Under the pieces are notes generated by a model that searched no databases, was not told the DNA's origin, and saw nothing but the letters and a program-made list of their open reading frames with translations. From assembly GCF_907164915.1 (NCBI RefSeq), contig NC_061867.1, forward strand, positions 33,105,751-33,169,750: 64,000 nt of DNA. The letters are read 5' to 3'. Made by a program: the position numbers and the translations under genes. The first letter of the stretch is position 1, and each line of letters starts with the position of its first letter. Positions 34,905 through 45,039 of this stretch are shown here, piece by piece. Source of the stretch: Impatiens glandulifera. Lineage: Eukaryota; Streptophyta; Magnoliopsida; Ericales; Balsaminaceae.

Positions 34905-35085
34905 TTATCTCCCCCTTCGAAATTCGTCGCCCTCGACGAAAAAGACCGTGGTCTGCCGAGTCTACCGAGCCTCTAATGCGCATGCTCAATATTTCAAAAA
35001 ATTCGGTCGGACTTCAGCAAGTCCCGCAAGTGTCGGAGTCTTAGGACCGCATTTCTTAGAAGCCTTCGGTCTTCCTGCTCCACGA

Positions 35086-35502
35086 TCAGTCCTTCCTTCG
35101 GCCCAGCACGCCAAGTGCAGCAAAAGGGTCATCTTTCTCCCGGGCATACTCTAGAATGTCTTCAAATAACCAAGCCCAGTCTTTTATCCAGACCAGCAAC
35201 ACATGCGCAACAACATAGCCATGTCTTCCGACTACCTTCCTGGCTGGTGTTCGGTTGTTGGGTTGCTGGGTTAGCCCTTTGATTATTTTTTGAAAATTTT
35301 CAGCAACGTCTTCCAAAACAAGCGAAACACTTTGGCATTCGTTCTTGCTGTTTATTTGTACCGTGGCAGCAACATTATGATTTTCTAAGGCCTTTTCTAG
35401 CTGGCTGTCTTGTATTATGTTGACCCGCGACCGAGGGGCACCTTGCTGGACCGAGAAAGTGTGCAAGATAATGACACGTTCGTCCCTTGTCTCAAGCATC
35501 AA
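35086..35502 (-). CDS. Second ORF of gag-only gypsy element F (138 aa)
   Basis: An open frame starting MMLETRDERVIILHTFSV and ending GVLGRRKD. The C-terminal ~80 residues match the second ORF of E: AENFQKIIKG, QPNNRTPARKVV, RHGYV, VWIKDWAWLFEDILEY. The N-terminal 60 residues have no match I can see in E. It lies between gag and the polypurine tract. Function unknown. Confidence 0.45.
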   Translation of the reverse strand: MMLETRDERVIILHTFSVQQGAPRSRVNIIQDSQLEKALENHNVAATVQINSKNECQSVSLVLEDVAENFQKIIKGLTQQPNNRTPARKVVGRHGYVVAHVLLVWIKDWAWLFEDILEYAREKDDPFAALGVLGRRKD

Positions 35503-35559
35503 AGGTGACTCATGAAAATCTGATTCTTGGACGGGTTCTTGAACGCTTTCTTGGACTTC

Positions 35560-36168
35560 TTAATGATTAGGCGGGGCCATGAACAATCTGGATTTGCACC
35601 TATGATTGGGCTCCCATTTTGTGCTCGGCCAGACCGTGTTAACAATGCATGGTTTGGGCAGCAGCGGCGGTTTGGCGTTGTACAAGGGCCTGCGACCGAA
35701 TCGCAGCAAGAGATCTTTCTTGAATTTATGCCACGTCAATGCTTCCATATGGTTGCGATTCTGCAAATATGATTCATGCCACGTTCTTGCATATTTTGAG
35801 AAGTGAGTGCGGACAATGTCCAACTTTGTGACATCATTCGTCTTCCTTTCCTTAAAGATTTGCTCGGCAAATAAGAGCCAGCCCTCCAAATCAGTCACAT
35901 CAAATTCAGGAATACTAACATTTGTGAGCCGGGTTGGAGGAAGATAGCAAGAAGCAATATTATAGGGTCGGGTGCCGAGATCTTGGCCATTATTAAACGC
36001 ACATTTTTCAATGGCTGTCAAACTTTTTCCAGCAGCATACCTTCTGTTCATATTTGGCAGAAAAGCATTGTGCAAGGCAGCCTGTTCGGTCAAATGTTGT
36101 TGTAGGGCAGCATTCATGGAGGCATATTGTTGGGTCAGCCCTTCGAGTAGGGTCTTAAGATCATCCAT
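35560..36168 (-). CDS. Gypsy gag of element F (202 aa)
   Basis: An open frame from MDDLKTLLEGLTQQYASMNA. The retrotransposon gag core is at residues ~80-155: LTNVSIPEFDVTDLEGWLLF, AEQIFKERKTNDVTKLDIV, ARTWHESYLQNRN and FKKDLLLRFG. A deletion joins the core to KWEPNHRCK, so the first two knuckle cysteines of the family (as in J) are gone. Presumably a particle-forming protein once used in trans with another element's enzymes. Confidence 0.7.
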   Translation of the reverse strand: MDDLKTLLEGLTQQYASMNAALQQHLTEQAALHNAFLPNMNRRYAAGKSLTAIEKCAFNNGQDLGTRPYNIASCYLPPTRLTNVSIPEFDVTDLEGWLLFAEQIFKERKTNDVTKLDIVRTHFSKYARTWHESYLQNRNHMEALTWHKFKKDLLLRFGRRPLYNAKPPLLPKPCIVNTVWPSTKWEPNHRCKSRLFMAPPNH

Positions 36169-36208
36169 CTTTGCTGCTATCTGGTTTCTTTCATTTGAGA
36201 ATCGGCCA

Positions 36209-36220
36209 GCTCTGATACCA
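36209..36220 (-). other. Primer-binding site of element F
   Basis: Sense TGGTATCAGAGC, perfect, four bases inside the 5' LTR. Confidence 0.85.
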
Positions 36221-36224
36221 ATAA

Positions 36225-36699
36225 TGTTACGACTTGTTTCGTAAAGTGTGTTTTGGGTTCAAGAATCACGTTCTTGATCTATAAGACCGGTGAAATTCTA
36301 CAATCAAAGGGCAGCGGAAGGGTTTCGATAGAGAGTTTGGGGGGAAGAGATAGAAGAATCAAGGGTGTGAAGAGAATTACTGTTGGTCTATACCAAACAG
36401 TCCATAATAATAATAATAGACGAATAGGGGCGAAGTCATTTCTTCATCATTCTATTCATGGGTCCTTGGGGAAGAAAGATCAGCCTTATATAGGTGATGT
36501 CTTGCCCCATAATATTCGGTTACAACAACTTTAAAAGAATAACAGAATTCGATTTGTAAAATAGAAAAGAAAGCAAAACAAAATAATAATACAACAAAAC
36601 AGAAATATGGCCCATGTGCACACTAAGACCGAGACCGGGTGCCGAGGAACGTTGCTGGAATTTATTCTAGGACCGAGGCCTTGATTTTAGACCCTAACA
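36225..36699 (-). repeat. 5' LTR of element F (475 bp)
   Basis: TGTTACGACTTG...GACCCTAACA on the + strand. Same length as the 3' LTR, with only a few base differences. Confidence 0.9.
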
Positions 36700-36912
36700 G
36701 TCCATAATAATAATAATAGACGAATAGGGGCGAAGTCATATCTTCATCATTCTATTCATGGGTCCTTGGGGAAGAAAAATCAGCCTTATATAGGTGATGT
36801 CTTGCCCCATAATATTCGGTAACAATGTCTTGAATATAATTGTCAAGAATCCTTCTCTAAAAAGGCGCATTTTCATTCGCAACCCCCAAGATGTCTTGAA
36901 TTTGATTGTCAT
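36700..36912 (+). repeat. Chimeric duplication beside element F
   Basis: 36700-36820 (121 bp) copies 34605-34725, an internal piece of F's 3' LTR. 36819-36912 (94 bp) is an exact copy of 34331-34424, which holds the last bases of element E, its ATGTC duplication and the K repeat. The joins use short identities (AACA; GT). Confidence 0.85.
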
Positions 36913-37097
36913 GAATACTTCTCTAGAAAGCTGCATTTTCATGCGCAACCGTCAAGATGTAAAGAATCTAATTGTAAGGAATCTTTTTCCTAAAACTGCA
37001 TCGTCATGCACATTCTCTAAGATTCATTGAAATCATCTGTCAAGAATCTTACATTAGCTAAAAGCCTTATATTCACACACAATCCCAGACAAATCTT
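36913..37097 (+). repeat. 3' untranslated tandem repeats of K, right segment
   Basis: Continues the ~75-bp degenerate units (GAATACTTCTCTAG...GCATTTTCATGCGCAACC), interrupted by E and F, until LTR G begins at 37098. Confidence 0.55.
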
Positions 37098-38626
37098 TGT
37101 TAGGATCGACACCAACAATAAAGACTAGGGTTTGACTATTGTGAACATTTTACGATATTCGATTCGATAATAATTCTGTGAGGGATTAATATTTGTTTCT
37201 ATTCTTCGCAAATTTTCACAAACTCTTGAAACAGATTCAAGTGAGGAATTGTTTATTGGATTTAAAGCTTTAGTCAAATGAATACAAATCGCAGAAAGAA
37301 CATAGAGAGTTTTATGGATGTTTGGAGATAAAACTCCTACATCACCCCTTCTTCCACAACCGAAAGGATATCCACTAAGACTAATTCAGATACAACTCAC
37401 TAAACTAGCTAACTCTTTGTTTAATAGAACACCCTCTATTCAAGTTACAACACTGAGGTTTCAAACAGAAAAGACAGTATGCAATAACAATATGATCACA
37501 TCTAGATAGTCAAAGATTTTTATTTTAGCTTGAGAGACTTTATTGAAGTGAAAGTACATGTCTATTCAATTGTTGTCCTTTGGCTTCTATTTATGGTTGA
37601 AGTGCACCAACGGTCGAATATTCTGTGTGGACAAGGGGCATGTGTCCATTGGATGACCGCCTATAGGACGAGATTATAACAAAGTTAGAGTATTTGGATC
37701 GTTGCCGTACTGAACAGGTAGTGCGCCGAACATCCTATGATCTTGTCTTGTACTAGGAATGCAATAGAGAGATATTTGTGTACGTGGCATTCATTAATTT
37801 GATAGAATCAGTTTGCTTGACAAACTGCTCAAGGAAGGAATAATAGACAGCTAAGTGAACATGGTTAGACAGATGCTTCCTTCAGACGGCTTCTAAAGCA
37901 ATGCATCATACGTTTTTCTTTAGACCGCGTCTAAAGGAGTTAGATATCATCTAACTACGTTACCCTTTAGACCGCGTCTAAAGGAGTTAGACTTCCTCGT
38001 TTAACTATGTTTCCCTTTAGACCATGTCTAAAGAAGTTAGACTTGTTCATCTAGCTACGTTTCCCTTTAGACCGTGTCTAAACGATTTAAACTTCCTCGT
38101 CTAACTATGTTTCCCTTTAGACCGCGTCTAAAGGAGTTAGACTTCCTCGTCTAACTACGTTTCCCTTTAGACTGCGTCTAAAGGAATTAGACTTCCTCGT
38201 CTAACCACGTTTCCCTTTAGACCGTGTCTAAAGGAGTTATACTTCCTCGTCTAACTACGTTTCCCTTTAGACTATGCCTAAAGGAGTTAGACTTCCTCGT
38301 CTAACTACGTTACCCTTTAGACCGTATCTAAAGGAGTTAGACTTCCTTGTCTAACTACGTTACCCTTTAGACTGCGTCTAAAGGAGTTAGACTTTCTCGT
38401 CTAACTACGTAAGACGTCTAAGACTGCCTACTTTAGACCGCGTATGAAGTAGCAAAGTATTTTAGATTTGTGCTTGCACAAAACAAATAGACAACTTTGT
38501 CTTATTCAAACCACATCATCAATATTATGTTCCAAACCATAAAAATCGTTTATATTCTTTTAAGCTAATTAAATTACTTCTTTCTTAATTAACTTTTTAT
38601 TTTCTTTGTTTTAATTATTCCCAATA
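37098..38626 (-). repeat. 3' LTR of element G (1529 bp)
   Basis: + strand TGTTAGGATCG to CCCAATA (CA mutated to TA), next to a purine tract at 38627-38639. It shares the CAACGGTCGAAT block and the AATAGAAG TATA region with LTRs A and B. Confidence 0.85.
37910..38440 (-). repeat. Two-hairpin tandem array in LTR G
   Basis: About ten units of ~50 bp, each with two palindromes: CCTTTAGAC-CGC-GTCTAAAGG and GTTAGAC-TTCCTC-GTCTAAC, then TACGTTT. This is a higher-order form of the 26-29 bp units of A, B and I. Confidence 0.9.
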
Positions 38627-38940
38627 ATTTCCCCCTTTTGATGATGTTAAAACTTAGTTGAAAAGTTAGGAAAAAGAACGTATCCATGAAAACCAAAAGT
38701 TTATATATTAGAAAAAATCAGGAAAGATTCGATTTTATATTTTAGCAAAGATTGTCCATAAACAACAAAAGTTGCGTCTTTCCTAGACTAGGTCTTTCCT
38801 ATCCACCTCTACCCTTGGTGATGGTTCTTTTTTTACTGATCTTCCCTTAGACATCAGGCCACTTCTTTCCTCGTTTTTGACATCATCGGGAGGGACGAAA
38901 TCCTAAATTTCTACTTAAGCTCTTCGAAGCGTCTGATTTC

Positions 38941-39203
38941 TTTTCTTAACCTATAGTCTTTCTACTCTAAGAACAAAGTCAAGTACTCTTTGATGGTCCA
39001 AAACTCTGGAAGACTTAATGAGGACCCTATGTCCAAAATTTGCTAGGAGAAAAGTGAGCAGCATGCTGAACGGAGTAGCATACCCAAATGTCTTCCATGG
39101 AGAAGAGATCATTTTCACCAAGTTTTCGAAGAGGATTTTTGACCAGTTGATTGTTGTTCCCCTAGATATGGCCACCATTATCTCAAATATCTTTTTGGAG
39201 TAG
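38941..39203 (-). pseudogene. ORF2 C-terminal half, element G
   Basis: 39178-38951 reads MVAISRGTTINWSKILFENL, then LLANFGHRVLIKSSRVLDHQ and VLDFVLRVERL, matching the C-terminal third of ORF2 in A and B. The N-terminal part is deleted at ~39235, where TTTGCCAAGAGAGACTTAGA joins spacer sequence. Confidence 0.75.
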
Positions 39204-40007
39204 GATTAGAGGAACCATTTGCCAAGAGAGACTTAGAGAACGAGTAGACACCTAAGAATCACAAGGGTTTTCCTTTGTGAGAGAACGAGTAGACAAAATC
39301 ACAAGGAGGACAATGAATCTTTTCGAATATGTGAGTTACTCTTATACATCGAGAAAGACACATGACTTATAAAAGTCATTTAAAAGATTGACCGTCATAA
39401 ATTTAAAAACGTATTCTCAAGAAAATCATCATTTAAAAAGGAAGTACGTCATTTAAAGATAATCATAAAAATTCATCATAAATGCAAAATCGTGGAGTAA
39501 AAGATCGTCAGATATTTTAGTCATATTTTTAACGTTGCGAGACACTTGTCTTCAAGTTATTAGTAATACGAATGTTAAATTTCTGGGCGGGAAGCGTATG
39601 GACAGCCTATGAGACTATGGACAATTGTCCCACTCGTCTGAAGATGAGATGTTTAAATTTACACGTAGTTAGACGTCTAACATGTTGTTTGCATATTTTG
39701 CGTATAAGTTGGGTAGTTGTCTAGTTTAGATGGCGTCTAACTTCACGCATCTACAGACATTTAACATGCGTCTATTTAGACGACATCTAACTACGCTTAT
39801 CTATAGACACTTTAGACGTCTGTCTCACATAAAGACGTCTAGCCAAGCTTAATTTGCAAGTCGCTTAAGAAAGTATTTGTCTAAGTACATAACTCCTTTA
39901 GATGACTACTTTGATTAGACCGATTGAGACCTCCGTCTACACACGTCTGTTTAGACATTTTAAACAACAAATTCCCCCTCAATTTATGCATGTTCAATTA
40001 AGGTAAA
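39204..40007 (-). promoter_or_regulatory. Pol-ORF2 spacer of G
   Basis: Non-coding; corresponds to spacers A and B. Dispersed TAGACGTC-type motifs lie at 39660-39850. Sense GACTTTTATAAGTC near 39368 could be a TATA region. Confidence 0.35.
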
Positions 40008-40102
40008 TTAATTGAGATCTACAAGCCCTAAAATATTTCTAAAGTGAGAAAACTTAGTTTCGGGGTGTGGCTTCGTGAACACGTCTACCACTTGCTGATC
40101 TG
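40008..40102 (-). pseudogene. RNase H terminus left in element G
   Basis: Reads ...VFTKPHPETKFSHFRNILGLVDLN then TAA (40008-40010), the copia RNase H end. At 40103 the sequence switches to the gag-protease boundary, marking the internal deletion. Confidence 0.75.
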
Positions 40103-41969
40103 TTAGAGCATGGAAGAGTATGCTTCCGGATTCCTCCATGCAGCTGACCTGTTGTACCTATAAAAATACATATTTACAACTTGGTACCCTCATTCACTTG
40201 GGTCCTCGGTCAATCAGTTCCTTAGGAATCCATATTTGAGTTTTTTTGATGGATTTCCCTTCTTGTGTTGTGATTAGTGCGTATGATTTAGGCTTAACAA
40301 ACGTTTTCCTGTTAGCATCTGATCCATTAACCTTAGAGGATGATTTTTGTTTAAAACTTCTTAACTTCGTGTTAGGTTTTGTTTTTTCAGACTCGTTGGC
40401 TGGTTCCTTCCTTAGTTTCAACTATCCTGTAGTTGGCTTAACATAAATTATCTCATTCTTTAAGGTTAAGTCCTCATAGATTGGATCGGTCCTTTTATTA
40501 GTTAAACTACCCCTGACAAAGCTTATAGCCTTAAACTTGTCTTCCATTGGGTTTAACTTCGTTGATGACTAATTTGGGATAGCATTGTCAAATCCTAATC
40601 CAGATTTGCATCCGGCATGCCTCAACATACTTATCTACTGTCTAACTGCATCTCTAAACTTTGTCCAGGAACTGACTATATATGTCAAACATTAGTTTTC
40701 AGAAAACAGTGTTTGAACCTTTTCTTTGAGCTTCTCATTCTCAGATGAGAGCTTAGTCATTTTGTTTTCAATATCTTTTGGTTCAGAAGTTTGAGATGAA
40801 TAAGAGTTATCTATTTCATATTTCATTCTCATTTCGTTACAAGAGTCTGACAACTTCTTTTATCAATGACCATGACATTAAGTGCAACAGTTAATTCATC
40901 TCTTATGAACTCTTCAAAGGAGAAGTCAAATACCTCAGATTCTTCCTCTTCCATGAAGCAAGTAACGTCTTCATCATCGTTGTCGCTGGATGATGAATCA
41001 TCTGAGTCGCTTAGAGCCCACTTGGCCTTGCTATCAGCAGCCATGAGAGCCTTCAGCTCTTTGTTATTCTTTTTCTCATCTTTATTTGGCTTCCTACATT
41101 CCTCTGTGAAGTGTCCTAGTTTATCACAATTAAAACACTTCAAGTTAGATTTATAATTACTCTTATCATCATTATTATTATTTGAAGAGCCTGAGTTAAA
41201 ATTGCTCTTTCTTCATGAATTTGCCGAATTTCTTCACGAAGAGAGCCATGGCGTCGTTACTGATCTTCTTGGAAACAATATTCACATTAGTGGTAGTAGG
41301 TTTCTCCTTAGCGGTCACCAATGCCTTGGTTGCAATGAAAGATGTGGAAAACCCCTCTTCATTCCTAGAGTTAATCTCAAACTTATAGGCCTTCAGATCA
41401 GCTAGGAAATCAAAGAGCTCCATCTTGTTGAGATCTTTAGACTCCCTCACTGCCATCGTCTTGATTTCCCACTCCCTGGGTAGAGCACACATGACTTTGA
41501 TTTCCACCTCTCTGTTGCTATAAGTCTTGCCCAGAGTAGAAAGAGTGGTGATAATCTTGCTGAATCTCTCATTGAACTCGGTCATCGTCTCTCCAGGACA
41601 CATCTTAATGTTATCAAACTACTATGTAGAAACCATGAGTTTGTTCTCTTTGGTTAACTCATTGCCATCACAGAGTTGTGTTAACCTCTCCTAGATTTCT
41701 CTGGCTAAGTTGCATGATATGATATAGTTGAACATGTTGTCATTTAAAGTTTTGTACAAAATATCTTTGGCCATGTTGTCGAGGTTATTCGTCCTCTTGT
41801 CTTCACTGGTCCACTTAGATCTGTCCTTCTCAATCTTTATTGCACCTTCGGTGATGAAAAACCACATGTCATCATCTATAGCAGCTAGATGAACATGGAC
41901 TCTCGCCTTCCACACGACATAGTTTTCCTTTGAGAACATGGGAACCTTATTGCTGACAGCCATAGACAT
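40103..41969 (-). pseudogene. Copia gag of element G
   Basis: Starts at 41969, MSMAVSNKVPMFSKENYVVW. 41969-41691 and 41603-41196 cover the UBN2-type core (KWTSEDKRTNNLDNMAKDI; MTEFNERFSKIITTLSTLGK; LPREWEIKTMAVRESKDLNK). 41143-40829 carries a complete CCHC knuckle, C-FN-C-DKLG-H-FTEE-C, then an acidic Ser/Asp tail. 40421-40194 is the basic linker ending TQIWIPKELIDRGPK. A few stops and frameshifts separate these parts. It is the best-preserved gag of this family in the window. Confidence 0.85.
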
Positions 41970-42008
41970 AATTTAGATTCTTGTTGGTGCTTGAGAATAG
42001 AAAAAGAG

Positions 42009-42020
42009 GCTTTGATACCA
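42009..42020 (-). other. Primer-binding site of element G
   Basis: Sense TGGTATCAAAGC, one mismatch to the initiator tRNA-Met complement, two bases inside the LTR. Confidence 0.85.
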
Positions 42021-42022
42021 AT

Positions 42023-43200
42023 TGTTAGGATCGACACAAACAATAGAGACTGGGATCTGACTATTGTGAACAACTTACGATATTCGATTATATAATAATC
42101 TTGTGAGGGATTATTATCTATTTTTATTCTTTGCAAATCTTCACAATCTCCTTAAACAGATTCAAGTGCAGAACTGTTTATTGGATTTGAAACATTAGTC
42201 AAATAAATACAAATGGTAGAAAGTAAAGAACAAAGGGAGTTTTATGGATGTTAGGAGATAAAACTCCTACATCACCCCTTCTTCCACAATTAGAAGAATA
42301 TCCACTAAGACTTTAATTTAGATACAACTCACTGAACTAACTAACTCTCTATTTAATAGAACACCCTTTGTTCAACTTACAATAATAAGGTTTCTCACAG
42401 AAAAAGTAAGTATGCAATAACAATATGATCATGGCTAGACAGTCAGAGATTTTTGCTTTAGCTTGAGAGACTTTTTTGAAGCGAATGTATGTGTTTGTTG
42501 GACAATTATCCTTGGGCTTATATTTATGGTTAAAGTGCACCAACGGTCGAATATTATTTGTGGACACGTGGCATGTATCCATTGGACGACCGCCTATAGG
42601 ACGAGAATACATCAGACTCTAAGTATTTGGATCGTGGCCGTACCGAACAGGTAGTGCGCCGAATATCCTCTGATCTTGTCTTGTACTGGGAATGCAATTG
42701 AGAGATATCTGCATACGGGCATTCATTTATTTGATAGAATCAGCTGGCTTGACAGACTGCTCAAGGCAGGAACAACAGATAGCTAAGTGAACGTGGTTAG
42801 ACGAATGCTTCCTTCAAATGACTACTAAAGCAAGGTATTAGACGTTTTTCTTTAGACCGCGTCTAAAGGAGTTAGACGTCGTCTAACTACGTTACCCTTT
42901 AAACCGCGTCTAAAGGAGTTAGACTTCCTCGTCTAACTACGTTTCCCTTTAGACCGCGTTTAAAGGAGTTAGACTTTCTCGTCTAATTACGTATGACGTC
43001 TAAGACTACCTGCTTCAGACCGCGTCTGAAGTGACAAAGTCTTTTAGATTTGTGCCTGCACAATACAAATAGACAGCTTAGTCTTATTCAAACCACATCA
43101 TCAAAATTATGTTCCAAACCAAAAAAATCGTTTGTATTCTTTTAAGTTAATTAAATTATTTATTTCTTTATTAATTTCTTTATTTTAATTTTTCCCAACA
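42023..43200 (-). repeat. LTR shared by G (5') and H (3') (1178 bp)
   Basis: + strand TGTTAGGATCG to CCCAACA. A primer-binding site lies on its left and a decayed purine tract plus ORF2 sequence on its right, so it serves two internal regions. It is 351 bp shorter than the 37098 LTR, mostly because its array is shorter. Confidence 0.85.
42840..43010 (-). repeat. Short two-hairpin array in shared LTR G/H
   Basis: Only about three of the ~50-bp units (CTTTAGAC-CGC-GTCTAAAG plus GTTAGAC-TTCCTC-GTCTAAC), against about ten in the other LTR of G. Confidence 0.9.
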
Positions 43201-43885
43201 ATTTTTCCATTTTTGATAATGTTAAAACTTAGTTGAAAAGTCAGGAAAAGGAACGTATCCATAAACAACAAAAGTTTATATATTAGCAAAAATCAGGAAA
43301 GATTCGATTTTATATTTTAGCAAAGATTGCTCATAAATAACAAAAGTTAGGTCTTTCCTAGACTAGGTCTTTCCTATCCACCTCTACCCCTTGATGATGG
43401 TTCTTTTTTCCTAATCTTCCCCCCTTGACATCAGGCCACTTCTTTCCCTTTGCCAAGAGAGACTTAGATATGATATCGTTGAGAATAGAGAACTCAAGTT
43501 TTAGAGAAGACTTCGGTCCGTGAGTATCAACAGGGAAGAGATGCCTCTTAAAAGATGTATCTGAGAAGACAATCTTCATCATAGATAAGACTTCATCAGA
43601 AGAGGCGGGGAACTCAAATAACCCCTCCGATGGGAGCCTAAAAAATAGAGCGAAAGTTTCCTCACTAAAGCAAACATTTTCTCCATTAATTTTTTTTCCA
43701 AGATAAGCTTATTGTTAATTATCCTTGCAAACCTAAAGAATTCACGAACCTATGGTTCATGAATGATGACTGGAGCCCCAAGAAACTTCTTCAAGCCCGA
43801 AACTTTAAGAGTTTCAAACATCGTGACTATTTCTGGAATCACCAAAGAAGAATTTTATATAAAGTTACATTTGGTCTTTTAGTCT
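43201..43885 (-). mobile_element. Fragment H of a second copia copy (3' UTR and ORF2 N-terminus)
   Basis: Continues past the shared LTR with the same 3' UTR as G (GTCTTTCCTAGACTAGG...). It then holds the N-terminal half of ORF2: sense near 43850 reads SLVIPEIVTMFETLKV, and 43582-43490 reads MMKIVFSDTSFKRHLFPVD and LKLEFSILNDIISKSLLAKG. The C-terminal half is deleted at ~43457, the complement of the deletion in G. Homology stops near the ORF2 start. Confidence 0.7.
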
Positions 43886-44095
43886 TGGTACTAGAGAAAA
43901 ATCTTATTAGATCGTATATCGGACCCCTAGTTTAGACTAGGGGCATTTTTCCGAAAAATACATCAAAACTCTCTCGGATGATAACTTTTAACTATGTAGT
44001 TAAAGACGTTAGTGTACACTCGTGGTATTTGGACTCTTAATCTGTAATTGATTAAAAGAATAAAAAACTTGCGAAATCCTCTAGCTTTGGGTGCT
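43886..44095. other. Unassigned flank with a perfect palindrome
   Basis: No ORF. CCCCTAGT-ttag-ACTAGGGG at 43924-43943 is a perfect 8-bp stem with a 4-nt loop. GGGGCATTTTTC recurs at 43940 and 44970, bracketing the next array. Confidence 0.5.
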
Positions 44096-44099
44096 AATG

Positions 44100-44840
44100 T
44101 GATCTTGTGTTTGAACTATTTATTCCATCATATTTGAAAGGATACAAGTCTCAAAACCTCTTGTGTTTGAACTGTCTGTTTCTTTATTTTTGATAAGATA
44201 GAAGTCTCAAAATCTTTTTATTTGAATTGTCCACTTCTCCATCCTTGGTAGAATGAAAATCCCCAGAAAGTCCTTTGTCTGAGTTGTCCATATATACATC
44301 CTTGGTAGAATAAAAATCCTCAACAAGCCTTTTTTCCAAATTGTTCATTTCTACATCCTTGGTAAAATGGAATCCCCAGAAAACCTTTGTCCGAATTTTC
44401 CATTTCTACATCTTTGGTAGTATAGAAATCCTCAGCAAGACTTTGTGTGAATTATCCATTTCCGTACCCCTTATAGAATGGAAGTCCCTAACAAGCCTTT
44501 GTCTGAAATTTCCATGTCTACATCATTGGTAGAATGGAAATCCCCAGCAAGTCCTTTATCTAAATTTTCTATTTTTACATCTTAATATAATGGAAATGCC
44601 TAGTAAATTATTTGTCAGAGTTGTCCATTTCTACATACTTAGTAGAATGGAAATCTCTAGTAAGACCTTTGTCTGAATTGTCCTTTTCTACATCTCTTGG
44701 TAGAATGGAAATTCTCAATATTTCTCTCGTGAAAATCCTCTAGCATGGAATGATAAGGTAATCCTTTGTTCAAATCCTCCATTTCTGCATCCTTGTTAGA
44801 ATAGGAATCCTCAATATATTTCTTCGGAAATCCTCTAGTT
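44100..44840 (+). repeat. 57-bp tandem array
   Basis: About a dozen diverged units of ~57-60 bp with the pattern TTTGTCTGAATTGTCCATTTC, TACATCCTTGGTAGAATGG, AAATCCCCAGCAAG. No coding frame persists across units. The style resembles the hypervariable 3' repeats of Tat-type gypsy elements. Confidence 0.75.
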
Positions 44841-45039
44841 CATCCATTTCTGCATCCTTGCGAACTTGATCCCCTATTCATAGGGATACATGGGAAACCT
44901 CTAAGCAGGTTTGGTCTACCCAATTCGCTTTCTTCCTTGTTAAGTATCGAATGTCTAAGATTCTAGTTCATAAAAGGGGCATTTTTCGAAAGGAAAATAA
45001 TAATAATAATTTTCATTGCATCCATAATTTCCATAATTT

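Larger units (their letters stand above)
34430..36699 (-). mobile_element. Gag-only gypsy element F (2270 bp)
   Basis: Minus-strand relative of E. Two near-identical 475-bp LTRs (34430-34904, 36225-36699), primer-binding site complement at 36209-36220, polypurine tract at 34905-34920 (sense TCGAAGGGGGAGATAA). The left flank AAATA and the displaced right flank GAATA (36913-36917) suggest the target duplication; a rearrangement lies between F and its right flank. Confidence 0.85.
37098..43200 (-). mobile_element. Copia element G, pol-deleted (gag + ORF2 only)
   Basis: Minus-strand: 3' LTR 37098-38626, ORF2 C-terminal half, spacer, last 30 codons of RNase H, gag, primer-binding site, 5' LTR 42023-43200. 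Protease, integrase, RT and most of RNase H are cleanly missing between 40102 and 40103. The 5' LTR is also the 3' LTR of fragment H. Confidence 0.85.
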
